The notes under the pieces were generated by a model, which had not been told where the DNA came from, did no database searches, and saw nothing but the letters and a program-made list of their open reading frames with translations. Source: Deinandra increscens subsp. villosa (taxonomy: Eukaryota > Streptophyta > Magnoliopsida > Asterales > Asteraceae). Taken from it: a DNA stretch of 64,000 nt. The stretch spans positions 335,671 to 399,670 of the forward strand of contig JBCNJP010000027.1 of assembly GCA_039602395.1 (NCBI GenBank), given 5' to 3'. The translations under genes were made by a program, and so were the position numbers. Positions 1 to 11,440 of this stretch are shown in pieces (positions within the stretch are counted from its first letter, which is position 1; each line of letters opens with the position of its first letter).

Positions 1-4
1 ATAC

Positions 5-1156
5 CTGAGAAGAGGTGTGGCCAAGTTTCAGCTAGGGGATGTTCAGCAGGAAGTTCATACACTATTTGATTCAGAACCTGAAAGTTTTACAATTTTAGGC
101 ATAAAAATGACATATTTACCCTGATTATTTATAACCATTTTATGAACTAGTAACTACCCATTATGATCTACGCTTTAAGTTAAAAAATAATAATAAAAAA
201 AATGGTAAACTGTTACAAATTTGTTAACTTGAGTAGATGACAATAAAATAAACGAACCTCTGCTTGAAGGCCAGCTTGCAATCGTACACCAGTTCCATCA
301 TACATTACCTGCGACAAATTTCGAATTTCAGATGGAAAAGGGGATGATTTATTTATACAAGGATTAGTAAGTACGTAGATGGAAAAAATCAAATCATACA
401 ATACATGCTAAAATGAGGGCGGTTGCAAAGGTTGAATCCCCAAGGCCATCTTGTAAGGCAACAGCAGCAGCGAGAGCAGTAGTTACTGTTGCAGAATGTG
501 ATGATGGCATGCCACCGGATCCAATAAGTTGCTTAAGATCCCAACGGTGTTCCCTATACCTGCTGCATATCTACCAAATAACAATAAGACTCTTAGGGGA
601 GGTGTTTATATTTGGTGCATGTGTGTTTAAAGTGTTGTAATAAACAGTTTAGACAGAAGTAAAAAAAAAACTAACTAATTGCATGTGGTTCTGATTAGAA
701 AATAATCATCAGATTTCGGGGCGGGGGGAATTTAATGAAGTGTGATGAACATGAAATACATAAAAAAAAAAAAAAAACAATTAGTTCTTAGTGTTGAAGT
801 CACAACAATGAGTCTGAAGTAGAATAGAAGCCGATATGATAAAACCCTAGCTAGCTAGCGTTAAGAATTAACAAAATAAAAAAAGGAGTTATATATGACA
901 TAAAGCTGGGTGAGATCAGCCTGAGGTAGGAACAAAAGAGTCTCAATCAAATGAAATTCAATTGCCTAATTATGAAAGTAAATTGAGGGGGTAAGAAAGG
1001 AAAGGAGATAGATAGAGATTGTAATCCAAACGTAATATAATATTGTGTAAATTGAGGAAGGAGGGAAGAAAAACGTTACCAGATGGTGAAGACCTTAATT
1101 GATTGGGCAAGAGCAAAGGCAAGCAGTGGCGAAATGAGTAGGAGTACAAGCTTCAT
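5..1156 (-). CDS. DUF212 acid phosphatase/vanadium haloperoxidase-related protein, 5' part (runs off the left edge)
   Basis: Four exons join in frame: 1080-1156, 400-559, 258-308 and 5-77, all with GT-AG introns. The start is the ATG at 1154-1156. Exon 1 encodes a hydrophobic N-terminus (MKLVLLLISPLLAFALAQS). Exon 2 carries the family signature GSGGMPSSHSATVT, exon 3 reads VMYDGTGVRLQAGLQAE, and exon 4 begins VLNQIVYELPAEHPLAE. These are the conserved blocks of the plant DUF212 membrane proteins related to PAP2/haloperoxidases; their biochemical role is poorly defined and I do not assign one. The N-terminus is short, without the longer leader of some relatives. After PLAE the frame reads TWPHLFS, while another frame reads LGHTSSQV, close to the family's LGHTPPQV. 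This suggests a short frameshifting deletion (see findings). The last part of the gene is outside the window. Confidence 0.85.
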
Positions 1157-1352
1157 ATTATAATAATAATAAACAGAAGAAGAAGACGACGGTGTGGTCG
1201 AAATCGCCGGCCCCGATCTCATCTTGTCTTCTTCCTAATATGTATGTATGTATGTAACTATGTATGTGTGTGCGAGTGTGTTTTAAATTTAAACGTAAGG
1301 GTTCTTGTATGTCTGTCTCTCTGTCTTTCTTTGGAAGGAAGAAGAACAATAA
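1157..1352 (-). promoter_or_regulatory. 5' flank of the DUF212 gene with a short TATG microsatellite
   Basis: This is the stretch just upstream of the DUF212 start codon on the minus strand. It probably holds the 5' UTR and core promoter. A short imperfect TATG repeat lies near 1239-1265. I see no convincing TATA box and no real reading frame. Assignment as promoter rests on position only. Confidence 0.4.
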
Positions 1353-1779
1353 GGGTATGTTTAGGAGTGCTTATTTGAGTGTAAAAGTGTTTTTAGTTAA
1401 AAGCACTTATTAACTTGTAACTTTTTCAAAAGTAGTTTTAAAAAAATTGTTTGGATTAACTTTTGTGGTAGGAAAAGTCACCAAGTTGTCTTTAAAAAAT
1501 GTTTTTTTATCTTATTCATATAAAATGACCAAAATGGGAGAAGGTGATGAGATCTTATGGGTAAAAAGGTGGGGCATATTAGTAATTTTCATCTCAAAAG
1601 TCAAAAGAAGTTTTAAAAGCCAAGAATTTTTGGCTTTTGGAAGATGGATTTTTTCTCCTTGTCAAAAAGTTAAAATCAAAAGTGCTTTTATATTATCCAA
1701 ATAATATTTTTAACTTATTAGCTTTTCAAAAAGCCAATAAGTAAATAAGTAGTTTTTAAATAGAATCCCAAATATGCTC
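1353..1779. mobile_element. MITE-like element, hAT-style ends
   Basis: The left end GGGTATGTTTAGGAGTGC and the reverse complement of the right end (GAGCATATTTGGGATTC) form an imperfect inverted repeat. The interior is AT-rich and repeats the words AAGCACTTATT, CTTATTAGCTTTTC and AAGTAGTTTTTAAA, which pair as subterminal inverted repeats. I found no matching target duplication, so the ends are approximate. It lies 200 bp upstream of the DUF212 start codon. No coding capacity. Confidence 0.5.
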
Positions 1780-2097
1780 TATAGTGAAAATGGTGTTCGC
1801 TATTTTAATTAATATTCACAGAATATAATAGTTTTATTTTTCTTTCTTTTCTTTCTTTGCACAGAATATGCTTTTGTTATTTGTTTGAGATGCCATGGAA
1901 TTAATCATTCATTCACAACAATAGACTCGCTACTCACTATTGTTTACAGGAATTATTTTATACCTACACTGTTTTCTAATTTTCTTTTTTCCTCCATTCT
2001 TTTGGTTTTTACAAAATGATTTTTCCGATCACAAATTCATTTCATATGAAGCCTGCTAGAGGCCCGAGTTCGATTTAACTAGACAAGTGAAAGATAA

Positions 2098-2345
2098 GTT
2101 GTGTGTTATTTTTCTTTTTTTGAAGGACAAATTTGGATCATTAATGGGGGGCATTACCAACTCACCCGATCATTGTCATTTCTCGTTAAGAGGAAACCCA
2201 TCATAGGTGAGAAAACCTCATAACCCAACATGTGGGAGATTTTATTATTTTGTCACAGATGAGACTTGAACTCAAGACTCCTCACTTTTGTTATCTTTGG
2301 ATACCTCATATTAGCCAATTGAGTTCGAGATCATTGGTAAAGGTA
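2098..2345 (-). mobile_element. tRNA-derived SINE-like sequence
   Basis: Read on the minus strand, the right end resembles a degenerate tRNA promoter: an A-box-like stretch (CTCAATTGGCTAATATGAGG), then a B-box-like GAGTTCAAGTCTC about 45 nt later. The other end is an A-rich tail (oligo-T on the plus strand near 2107-2121). Similar layouts recur at 8424, 25746 and 38478. Too degenerate for a functional tRNA. No target duplication was recognised. Confidence 0.45.
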
Positions 2346-3993
2346 AGCTGTGTTTTGTATATAATTTCTTTTCTCCTTTCTTTTCCTAAAAAGAAAACAC
2401 GAGAGAATGATGGAAGATTGATTTCACCTCATCCCCTCACTTTCCTTTCAAATTAGACAATTTTCAAATAAAAGTAAACGTGAACAAATTCTGCCTCTTT
2501 AAAATTTTCTGAAAGTATTGTTGACCTATAATGAAAAAGATCTTAAATGGTATATTTGTAAAATTATAGCTTTGTTTTCTTTTCCAACTCGGAAGAAAAT
2601 AAAACCACTAACCTCTTTTTTTATTTTTTGAACCCTAGAAACATAACTACATTATACATTTCGTTTCCCCTTTTTTTCTTTTCTCTTCTTAATTAATTTT
2701 CTATTCTTTACTTTCATCTACTGAACTTGTAAACACAACACAAATACACAATAGTCCTCCTTTTAAAGGATAGTTGATGTTTCAATTTATATAGCATCAT
2801 AATATTATCAATTATAACAAAGCTTTTTCTCTTAGAGAAAGATATTGATATTAGTCCGTATACTTCTGCATGATCTATATAATGGTAGCTATGTATATAG
2901 AATATATCTTGATGAAACAGATTGAAATGACATTTATTACTAGAATAATCTAATAGAAGGATTATGACATTTGTTAGTTATGATGATTTTGTTATAGAAA
3001 ATCTTGATATTATTATTAGTAAAAATACAAAGCTTGACACCAGACAGGTTTTATCTATTTTCAGGATATATTAGTATTTTTGTGTAAAGCAAAAGTAAAA
3101 TTCCACTTAAAGAACGATATAATAATTATCCAATAAAAGCTGAATAATATCTGTGTCCTGGGGTGGGGGGGTTTACAAGAGTACACTCACATTAGCTCAT
3201 AACTAAGTAAACAAGCTCATAACTAAGTAAACAAGAAGGCAGGCAGATACAAATATTAGTAATAATCACAGTTTTGTATATAAGTTACAGATTTGCTTAA
3301 ACAGTGTTGGAGCAAGACACAACAACTTTTGCTAGTTTAGGTCGGAATTATGTTATTTAATGTTCACGTCTATACAAATGGAGTTATAGTCTCATCTTTC
3401 TATATCTGACCTGCATTGCAAAATGTAAATCACGTCACTTCAAACATGTTACCATTCTAGTGTGCAAAAAACCAAAAAAGAAGATACTGGATTAGGGGGG
3501 GGCGACTAAGAATGGCTATCTGAAAAAATTCTAGTACTTGAATTCTAGCTACAATAAAAAGACAACAATGTGCCATGTTTTTTAGACAAAGACAAAGCCC
3601 AAACTTATGATCAAAACATGCCATGTTTTCAAAGCAGCAGATGGTACCTAACCTACTACCACCACCACCACAAAATTATCTAACTACTAAAGTGAGAGTG
3701 AGTAGAAAATAAATGTTGAAAAAAAAATGATTATTCACCAAAATATGTGGTTCAATGGATATAATTGCTGATGCATTAAGCCTTTCCTGTGAAATTGTAA
3801 AACATAAATAAAACAAACACTCAAAATGATAGTCAATATAGATCTTATATGCAGTAATGGCATTACTAACACTTTTCAAAATGATAGACATAGTTGCTCA
3901 AACCTTAAAATGTGAATAACTTTTGAGAATGTAAAAAAACCACATACCTTGCCTGTCAAATAAACTCCAAAATAATACTCAATGAAGAAAACG
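2346..3993. other. Intergenic, no gene seen
   Basis: AT-rich sequence between the 3' end of the RecQ helicase gene and the DUF212 gene, both on the minus strand. It holds a direct tandem duplication of AGCTCATAACTAAGTAAACAAG around 3192-3235, a G-run near 3164-3171 and a CCA/ACC run at 3656-3671. The helicase 3' UTR and polyadenylation region should lie in its right part (about 3700-3993). I could not place a polyadenylation site with confidence. Confidence 0.5.
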
Positions 3994-6900
3994 TTAAGCT
4001 GTAGATTTTCCTGCACAATCTATCAGCTCTGCCTTTGCTGCTTCCATGATCACATCAAAGTTTGTTTGTATGTATCTTCCCCTGCAATAATTCTCAATGA
4101 GTAGAGGTGCAGTTTTGACCCATTTATTTATAAACCGATCAATTCAGGTTATAATGTATCTTTCATGGATCGGATACAAAAATTGCTAAATAGAAAGTGA
4201 TCAAGTAGGTTGAAAGCAGCCTGAAGTGTTGTATTTTTAATTCATACAACCTCATAGATCGTTTTGCTCAAGATGTTTATATATTACTAGCAACTGTGTT
4301 TAACAAACTACTTATAAAACTTACCAGAAATGAGTTTTAGACCAAGTTGAAGAAGGAAATGTTGGACTTGGTATACCATGCATTATCCTAGCAATTGCTC
4401 GGGGGGTAAACTTGGCGTGCGAGTTACTTTGAAGAAACACCTGCAACACCAAATATCACACATCAAAGTCAAAGAAATGTCAGCTATTACTTTAACTGGA
4501 AAGGTGATGTGACATGTGATACACATTACCTTGATATCTGCTCTCAAAAACCGGCTGCAGATACATAAAATATGATGTCAGTAAACAATACGATCATACA
4601 ACTAAAGATAATTCATTTTTAATCAGCTTATTTCACCATAAGATAAATTGTAAAGCTGAATCCGCCGATCAATTTAAAACAAACATCTCAAACTGCTTAA
4701 TGAAAACAGCTTATGTCACCCAAAATAAACAGATAAGCACAGACATTTTTCTTTATCCAGACACTAGAAAGTGTTTATCGGCTTTTCAAATTATGCAATG
4801 TGCAACTAAGCTATTTAAATAAGCAATCCCAAACACCCTATTAGTAAACATTTTCTTGTATATGCATTAGATTGAAAGTAAAATAGTGAGTTGGTTATCA
4901 AGATTTTTCAACTTCATTGCATATTTTATGTAAGTCAACTAAAGTATGTAATTCTCTTAACCTGGTTTCGATCATATAATTTGGGATATTGTTGTCATTA
5001 TCTGTGTTAAAGTAATCCAGTATCTTCTTTTGCAAGCAAGGTGTGTGTTGGGAACCAGTACAACCGTTTGCTCTATCACACGTTTTCACAGCAAAAACTG
5101 CAGCATTAAACATAGCATCCACTCTGCGCACCTGTGTCAATAAACAATTTGCAATATGTGAATAACAAAAAACTAAAAAGTATATAACAAGTTAACAGCA
5201 AAGGTACGGGGTAGGGATAGTGTATTTGTGAGTATGTTACATGATTATTAAAAAAGAAAATACCTTGCAACTTTCAACCTCCGATAACCATTTAGCCAGA
5301 TCAGCAGCCAAAGAACATATATCTTTTGGGACGTTTACAATCATGTAACAATAAGCTGGGTCCTTCAATTCATATGTAATTTCTCCTTCCAACTAAAAGA
5401 AGGAAACAATAATTAAGAGAAATGCATAATATATTAAAAGAGAACCTAGTATTTTGCATATGTAGAATCAAACCTTTAGATTCTGCAAATGATTAATCAC
5501 TGTAGAAGCTTGAATTCCAATGCTGCAAGCCACAGTTGGTATTTCAAAAACATATTGTCCATCTTTTATTTCAGACCTGAAAATCATATTCCAGTTATTA
5601 GTGTATATTTGTGCCTGTTTCAAAGTGTTTTTTGTCCAGTTAAAAGAACTTATAAACTATTAAGAAGTTTAACACTTTAATTGTCAAAAAGCGCCATATT
5701 ACAATAATAATCTAAATTTTATATATAGTGGTCTAGGAAACTTTTGTAACATTCGACCCATTTCCTTTTTAGCCAACTTTTTTTTATTTTACCTGCTTGA
5801 CCCGTTAGGTAGCAAGAGAGAATAAAAAACCAAAATCAACTTGCTTATAAGTTACAACTCCAGTCGTGGCCATATCCAATCACTTACTTCTTCAAAATTG
5901 TTGCAATTACAGTATCCTTAGCAGCAAGTAATGCTGGGGAGGTCTGCATTCATCAACATTATAGTGAGATGTATATCAAGTCAAACTATTATTGAAGTCA
6001 AAGGAGGAGAGAGTACACGTCCGTAGTTAAAGAAGGACCCACCATGTGAAAATTTAACACACATGTTACACTTGTTTGGGGAAGTAAACGTAGGTACTGC
6101 CCCTCAGCTAACTCCAAACGAGTTAAGATAGTTAGAATAACCTGAATTAATTGAATAAGATAGTTATAACATACTGAAAGCAATATAGTTTTAGTGCAAT
6201 AACATTTTCTAAAGACCTCTTCTTTCATATCAAATTTTCTGGATGCAGATTCTTTGATTATTGTACAAATCCTTCCTTGTGAATGTGAATCTCCACTGAA
6301 AACTTGAGAAAGAAACTTATTTACTGTGTATTGATCTTGCCCATCACTGAAAAAGACAGAATAAAGATTGTACATCTTTATTACCAAAATGATTTTTGGA
6401 CATGAAATGAAATTGGTTACCTGGGAAAACTGTACAAAACAGAAACGAACTTTACCCTTTTTTGCAACCAACTTTACAACTTTTTCCTGATTTTTACAAC
6501 CAACCTTAACATTAGGTAGAAAGTTGAAGCCAATTTAGGTTTTAATGTTTTATTATTGATTTTAGCAACCAGTTACATTTTATTAACGACTGCAGCAACA
6601 AGCAAAATGTTCAACTGGTAACAAATAGCAACAGACTATATTTTGCTGATTTCAAAATTGTTGCTGTTGCATCTTATCTTCCATTTTTAGTGTATACTAT
6701 GCCACATGGCTGTGACGTGACATGTTTAAAATATAAATTTTTAAAAAGAAAAAAGATGATTTTTGAAAATTGTAATGAATTTATTATTGAATTCTTTTCA
6801 CGTTAGCATCTTTTGCATACAAGGCATCTGATGTGGGACGTGGCCGCTGATATGGCACCAGTGCCATGTGTGAAAAATCAATAGATGAGGTTGGTTGCTA

Positions 6901-9900
6901 CAATCAGTAATAAACTAGAAGTTGGTTTCTATTTTGCGCCTTATTTAAATTTAATTGCTAAACAAAGAAGGGTAAAAATAATTTCCATTTCTCACGGTTT
7001 GCCCTTAGTTACCTGTACATAAGACTTCTGAGCTTAAAGTATGTTGTGTCATCAAAAAATAAATGGCAATATGACACTCGCCCATCGCGCCCAGCACGCC
7101 CAATTTCCTATAACAATAAAGTACTTCTAATTGAGTGACTTAATAGTCAACATGCAAACTGCTTGGTTGATAATCAATGTGGCAAGATGGCTGGGACAAA
7201 ACAAGTTGTGTAACAGGTCAAAACGAGTTCAGGTTGAGGCCGGTATTTATTAATGCAGGTCACAACAGGGCTTGGCAGGTTGGGTTGAACACAGATACTT
7301 TTCTGTCCTTTTTTTAATAGTTGAATAACTAATATGTTAACTCTGCTAAATTATATTATTACACCTGTAATCAAAATCTTTTTACAAAAATTATTTATGA
7401 AGTTGTAAGCATTAGAAATACACTTTTGGCAACTCTCTACCCATTTGAGCCGTCGGTCTTTTTAGCAAAATTTATTATTTGACCCATTTCAGATAAAGCA
7501 CAATACAAATCATATAATCATAAATGAATGGATCAAAATTGCCACTTCTAGTGAATAATTGTACGAACCTGAACATACTCTTCCAAACTTTCAGGCAAAC
7601 TGTAGTGAATTACCTGTAAAATATGGGGAAAAAAATAAACAAAAGAAACCAGCGTGTTTATGTGAATTTAAGTTTTTTAAATGATTTTAAATGCTAAAGA
7701 TTTGTTCTTACAGCTCCGACGTCACTTTTATCAAGCCCCATACCAAACGCAACAGTTGCAACAATCTTTCAAGAGAAAATAAATGTGTTAAGAAAATATG
7801 TATTATCTGGATATAGTCTACTTCCATAAAACTAAATGGTTTAGAAACTATTAAAAAACTAGAAATAATTTCATACCACCCGTATCTTGTTTGAACAAAA
7901 CAACTCTTGTGCACGCCTTCGATCTTTAGCAGGGATCCCACTATGGTAACTCTAGTGGCAATTTATTGTTTGCATCGTATTGAAAAAAAAAATGTCAGGC
8001 AAAAGCACAAAATCGATGGCAAACATGTGACTGATTTTAGAATACATATCAAATGCCAACCTTTGCTCGGATATTACTATCGCATAAAAACTTGCTAATC
8101 GTATCTGTTTCCCACTGCAATAAAAAATTGGCATGTAGAACCAACCAGGATTAAGAAGTAAATATATGCTGAAATGAGTCTATTAAATTTAGCAAAAAAC
8201 AAACAAATAGAAACGATTAACAATTTAGATACCAACTTCAAATTAGACGCAAAATAGAAATTGTTTACAATTTATTAACGATTTTAGCAACAAAAAGACA
8301 CAGCCTCATTTTAACTGATTTTGCATGTTAGTTGCCGTGGCATTGGTTAAAGCCATGCGAGGCAGCACATCTAATGGTACATATGCATAAGATTCTTATT
8401 TGAAAGTTGTAAATATTAAGTAACTTTTTTTAACGGCGTTTGGAACTACCCCCAATACCCGAGTGAGCCATCCTAAGACGGGATTGCAACCGTCCATACT
8501 GCATTTGACACTCCAGGCTTGACTCACCCAGGATCACCATCAAGGAGGAAACCCACCACTTGGGAAAACCGCCTTGAGTCAGGTTTTGAATTTGAGAGCT
8601 CAAGGATCCCAAGCCCCCAACCATCATCCCCATGCCAGCTCATCTAGGAGGAACTTGCGTAAATATTATATGACAACTTCAAAAAAAAATGGTCTTTTTA
8701 AACTTATTTAGAAATAACAGTCAAACAAGATGACATGTTACATACATAAACACTAAAAAAAAGACAAACAAGATGTCACAACTGAGATTTTTTAAAACCA
8801 GCAAAAGAAAGACCTACTATGGGCTGAATAAGTCAGTCTTATAATGTAATTTGCTTGCTAAAATTAGTAATAAAGTATAAGTTGGCTTCTGTTTAAAAGC
8901 CTAGCCTTAAATTGGTTGCTAAAATCAGGAAAAGAATGTAATATTTGTGTCTATTCCATAAAATTGCATACAAAAGAATAGAAGGGCCCGAACTCACACA
9001 TACCTGATATTTGCAGTAAATTATGATGCTTTTAACCTCTGTGTAAGGTGAAGCTTTGAGCAATGCCATCAAATCCTTCATTCTGAATTTCAATAAGAAA
9101 CTAGGATATAAACATGAACTAGAACTAAGAACACTTACAGAAAGTAAGCAAAATTTCACTTGCCTATTTCCACTCATAGATACTGACAACTGCAAATTAT
9201 CCCTAATTTGTGCTGCTTGAACAAGATTAGTAGGGGGAATCTCAAGAGAACACATCACATCTTGCATAGTTTTGGTTGTTGCAGTTGCTGTCATTGCAAG
9301 AATGCAACTTGCTCCAAGACTATAACGAAGCAAGGACGCTCTAAGTCTCATATATGAAGGGCGAAAATTGTGTGACCTGTCAATTAATGTAAATTGAACA
9401 GATACAACAATCCAAATATTGATAGTTTGATAAAATATGCAACTATGTCAGCTCACCATTCAGATATACAGTGAGCTTCATCAATCACAGCAAGCGATAT
9501 GCTTGAATTTGCAGAAAAAATGGATGTAAATTCTGTATTTAGTAATCTCTCTGGAGAAACAAAAAGAACCTGAAACACAAAGCTGTGTAGCTTTACAGAC
9601 TAATAAAGCTTATGCTATTAAAAATTTCAGCATTTAAGATATCTCACCTTCAAGGTTCCTTCTTGAGCGCGCCTAAGTGTCTCAGAACTCTCTTCTAGTG
9701 TCTAGAACAATATTAAGCACAAAAAGTCAAGCATACGAGTACATAGAATAGCACAAAGTACAAACATATACATAGACTCATAATACCTGACTGCTACATA
9801 ATAAACCGCCTGGAATCACAGGTGGTAGCTGTTTAAGTTGATCAAACATAAGTGACACTAATGGACTTATGACAAGTGACATTCCCTCCAAAACCATAGC

Positions 9901-11172
9901 AGGCAACTGATAGCAAAGTGATTTCCCAGCTCCAGTTGGCAAAATCACCATCGTTGATTTCCCAGAAAGTATTAATTTGATGGCTTCCAGTTGTCCATCT
10001 CTAAAAGAGTCATATCCATAAATAAGCTTCAATAACTTAACTAAGTTATCATCAGATGGATCCTGTCGAACATGAAAAGCAGCCTTTTCTATAACTTCTG
10101 AATCAAGTCTTGTTTCAGTTGTGTCATTTTCCTCCATAAGCAAACCTTCTTCAGAAAAACTATGTTCATTTTCTTCACCTTCACCGCCATTTTTCAGTAT
10201 CCTTTTGCTTCTTTTATAAGACTTACGGTTTCCATTGTAAGCATTCGGATTCCTTTTTCTAACTTTATACGAGTACTTTTTGCGACCCCCATGGCCATTG
10301 ATGTTCAATCTGACAAAGTTGCCTTCATTTACAGGTTTAGGTTTGTTCACCTGCGCAGTAGGAAAAACACAGCTTCCAATTAAGTTAGGGTGTTTCTTCA
10401 CAGCTTTCCCCCTATCTCTAGAACTGACACCTACACCAATGGTTTCATTTAGACCATCAAAATCAGGCATATATGTTTGCTCCAGATTAGAATCACAACT
10501 TCCAATTAGGTTAGGGTGTTTCTTCACCGCTTTCCCCAAATCTCTAGAACTAGAATCTACACTATCAGAATCAAGGATATTCGTTTGTTCCAAATTAGAA
10601 GCAGCACAGCTTCCAGTCAAATTAGGTTGCGTCTTCGAACTTATTTCCGGATGATTGACATTAACATGATCAGTTCCTTTTTCGGTGGTTAATTCGAGCT
10701 TCAAGCGAGACTTATGGATCTTAGAAAACGAGGAGAATCTGGAAACAAGTGAGCCACCAGCTGGAAGAATCTCAGAAGGGCAAACAGAAGCGGAGAGGCA
10801 GCGGACTTGAAACGGTAGATTAACATCAGAACCATTTGTAGTAGTATCACAGGCAGCAGAGGGCTGGGGGATTTGAAAAGGTGGATCGACTTCAGAGCTA
10901 GGGCAAGTAGAATGTATGGAGGCTTGAACGGGGTCGGATCCATCGATCTTAGGTTTGAATTTTGGAGGCGGTGGTTTAGTTCTCCTGGTGGATGGTTTAA
11001 TCTTCAAAATCGGCCTGGAAGAACTAGGATTGGGTTTGGATTTGGGGCTTTTTCGTCGCTTATCCAAAAATAGAAGAGTATGAGACGGCGGCGGCGGCGG
11101 CGGCGGAGGAGGTTGACGAGGAGGCGTGGACGAGATGTGAGATCCGTCGGAGTCTGAATCGGAGATATCCAT
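3994..11172 (-). CDS. RECQL5: RecQ-family ATP-dependent DNA helicase, RECQL5-like, complete
   Basis: Nuclear 3'-5' DNA helicase of the RecQ family, acting in recombination and genome stability. Exons: 9787-11172, 9648-9701, 9457-9569, 9164-9376, 9004-9082, 8061-8114, 7877-7951, 7712-7765, 7569-7613, 7013-7107, 6217-6346, 6043-6141, 5888-5943, 5474-5576, 5264-5392, 4962-5131, 4530-4554, 4325-4440, 3994-4081. They total 3084 nt, 1027 residues plus stop, with no frame break. Start is the ATG at 11170-11172 (MDISDSDSDGSHISSTPPR), chosen because the N-terminus matches plant RECQL5 style; upstream in-frame codons look like non-coding sequence. Residues 1-380 are low-complexity, Pro- and Ser-rich. 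The Walker A motif GAGKS is near 414-418 and the DEAH box near 510-513. LAMTATATT, YHSGIPAKDR, VAFGMGLDK and EIGRAGRDGR follow in order. The C-terminus (TPRAIARIMHGIPSP, WSKTHFWGRY) matches the plant RECQL5 tail. Intron 9083-9163 is GC-AG. Exon 4530-4554 is a 25-nt microexon. Confidence 0.93.
6450..6990. mobile_element. MITE-like inverted-repeat element inside a RecQ gene intron
   Basis: It lies in the 666-nt intron between exons 6217-6346 and 7013-7107. The left end (TTTACCCTTTTTTGCAACCAA) and the reverse complement of the right end (TTTTTACCCTTCTTTGTTTAGC) are imperfect inverted repeats. The interior repeats words such as GATTTTAGCAACCAG and GTTGCT in both orientations. Related words recur in a neighbouring intron near 8180-8340 and 8860-8930, suggesting a second, more decayed copy. 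No target duplication identified. Confidence 0.45.
8424..8650 (-). mobile_element. SINE-like retroposon in a RecQ gene intron
   Basis: On the minus strand it ends in GCCGTTAAAAAAAG. Its body is clearly homologous to 25746-25988, sharing the words AACGGCGTTTG, AACTACCCCCAAT, AACCGTCCATACTG and CATCAAGGAGGA. The better-preserved copy at 25746 has an A-box-like tRNA head, which supports a tRNA-derived SINE. It sits in the large intron between exons 9004-9082 and 8061-8114. An open frame across it is accidental. Confidence 0.6.
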
Positions 11173-11316
11173 CGGCCGGCAGCGACGAGAAGAGAAGAGA
11201 ATATGACTGTGTGTGTGTTCCCGCCTCTTCTGGTGGAGGGAAAATATCAGTATTTTGCTAAAAACTGTAGAAGGCCAACCCTTTCCTTTTTCTGGTCTAA
11301 AATATATAATACAGGG
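11173..11316 (-). promoter_or_regulatory. RecQ helicase 5' flank
   Basis: Region directly upstream of the helicase start codon on the minus strand, expected to hold the 5' UTR and core promoter. It contains pyrimidine/purine-rich tracts but no obvious TATA box near the start. Assignment is by position only. A transposon-like repeat begins immediately beyond it at 11317. Confidence 0.35.
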
Positions 11317-11440
11317 ATTATTGCATATATCCCCTCTTTTCATTTCTAATTGCATATATACCCAAAGTAAAATATTAATTGCATATATCCCCTTGTCTAT
11401 GTAAAAGACAATTATACCCTTATTTATTAGGTTAAAAAAC
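11317..11440. repeat. Mutator-MITE-like end fragment (repeated GCATATATCCCC words)
   Basis: Begins GGGATTATTGCATATATCCCC and repeats ATTGCATATATMCCC three times. This is the same pattern as the terminal repeats of the Mutator-like MITE at 34320-35177 (GGGATAATTTTATATATA, then ATCATATATACCC). I could not find the opposite end or a target duplication, so I read it as a single-ended remnant. Confidence 0.35.

Noticed and set aside
5998..6471. 157-residue protein
   Set aside because: It merges two RECQL5 exons with the intron between them. The spliced model is continuous with neighbouring exons.
10162..11404. Plus-strand open frames opposite RECQL5 exon 1
   Set aside because: They are antisense shadows of a long GC-rich exon with no domain of their own.
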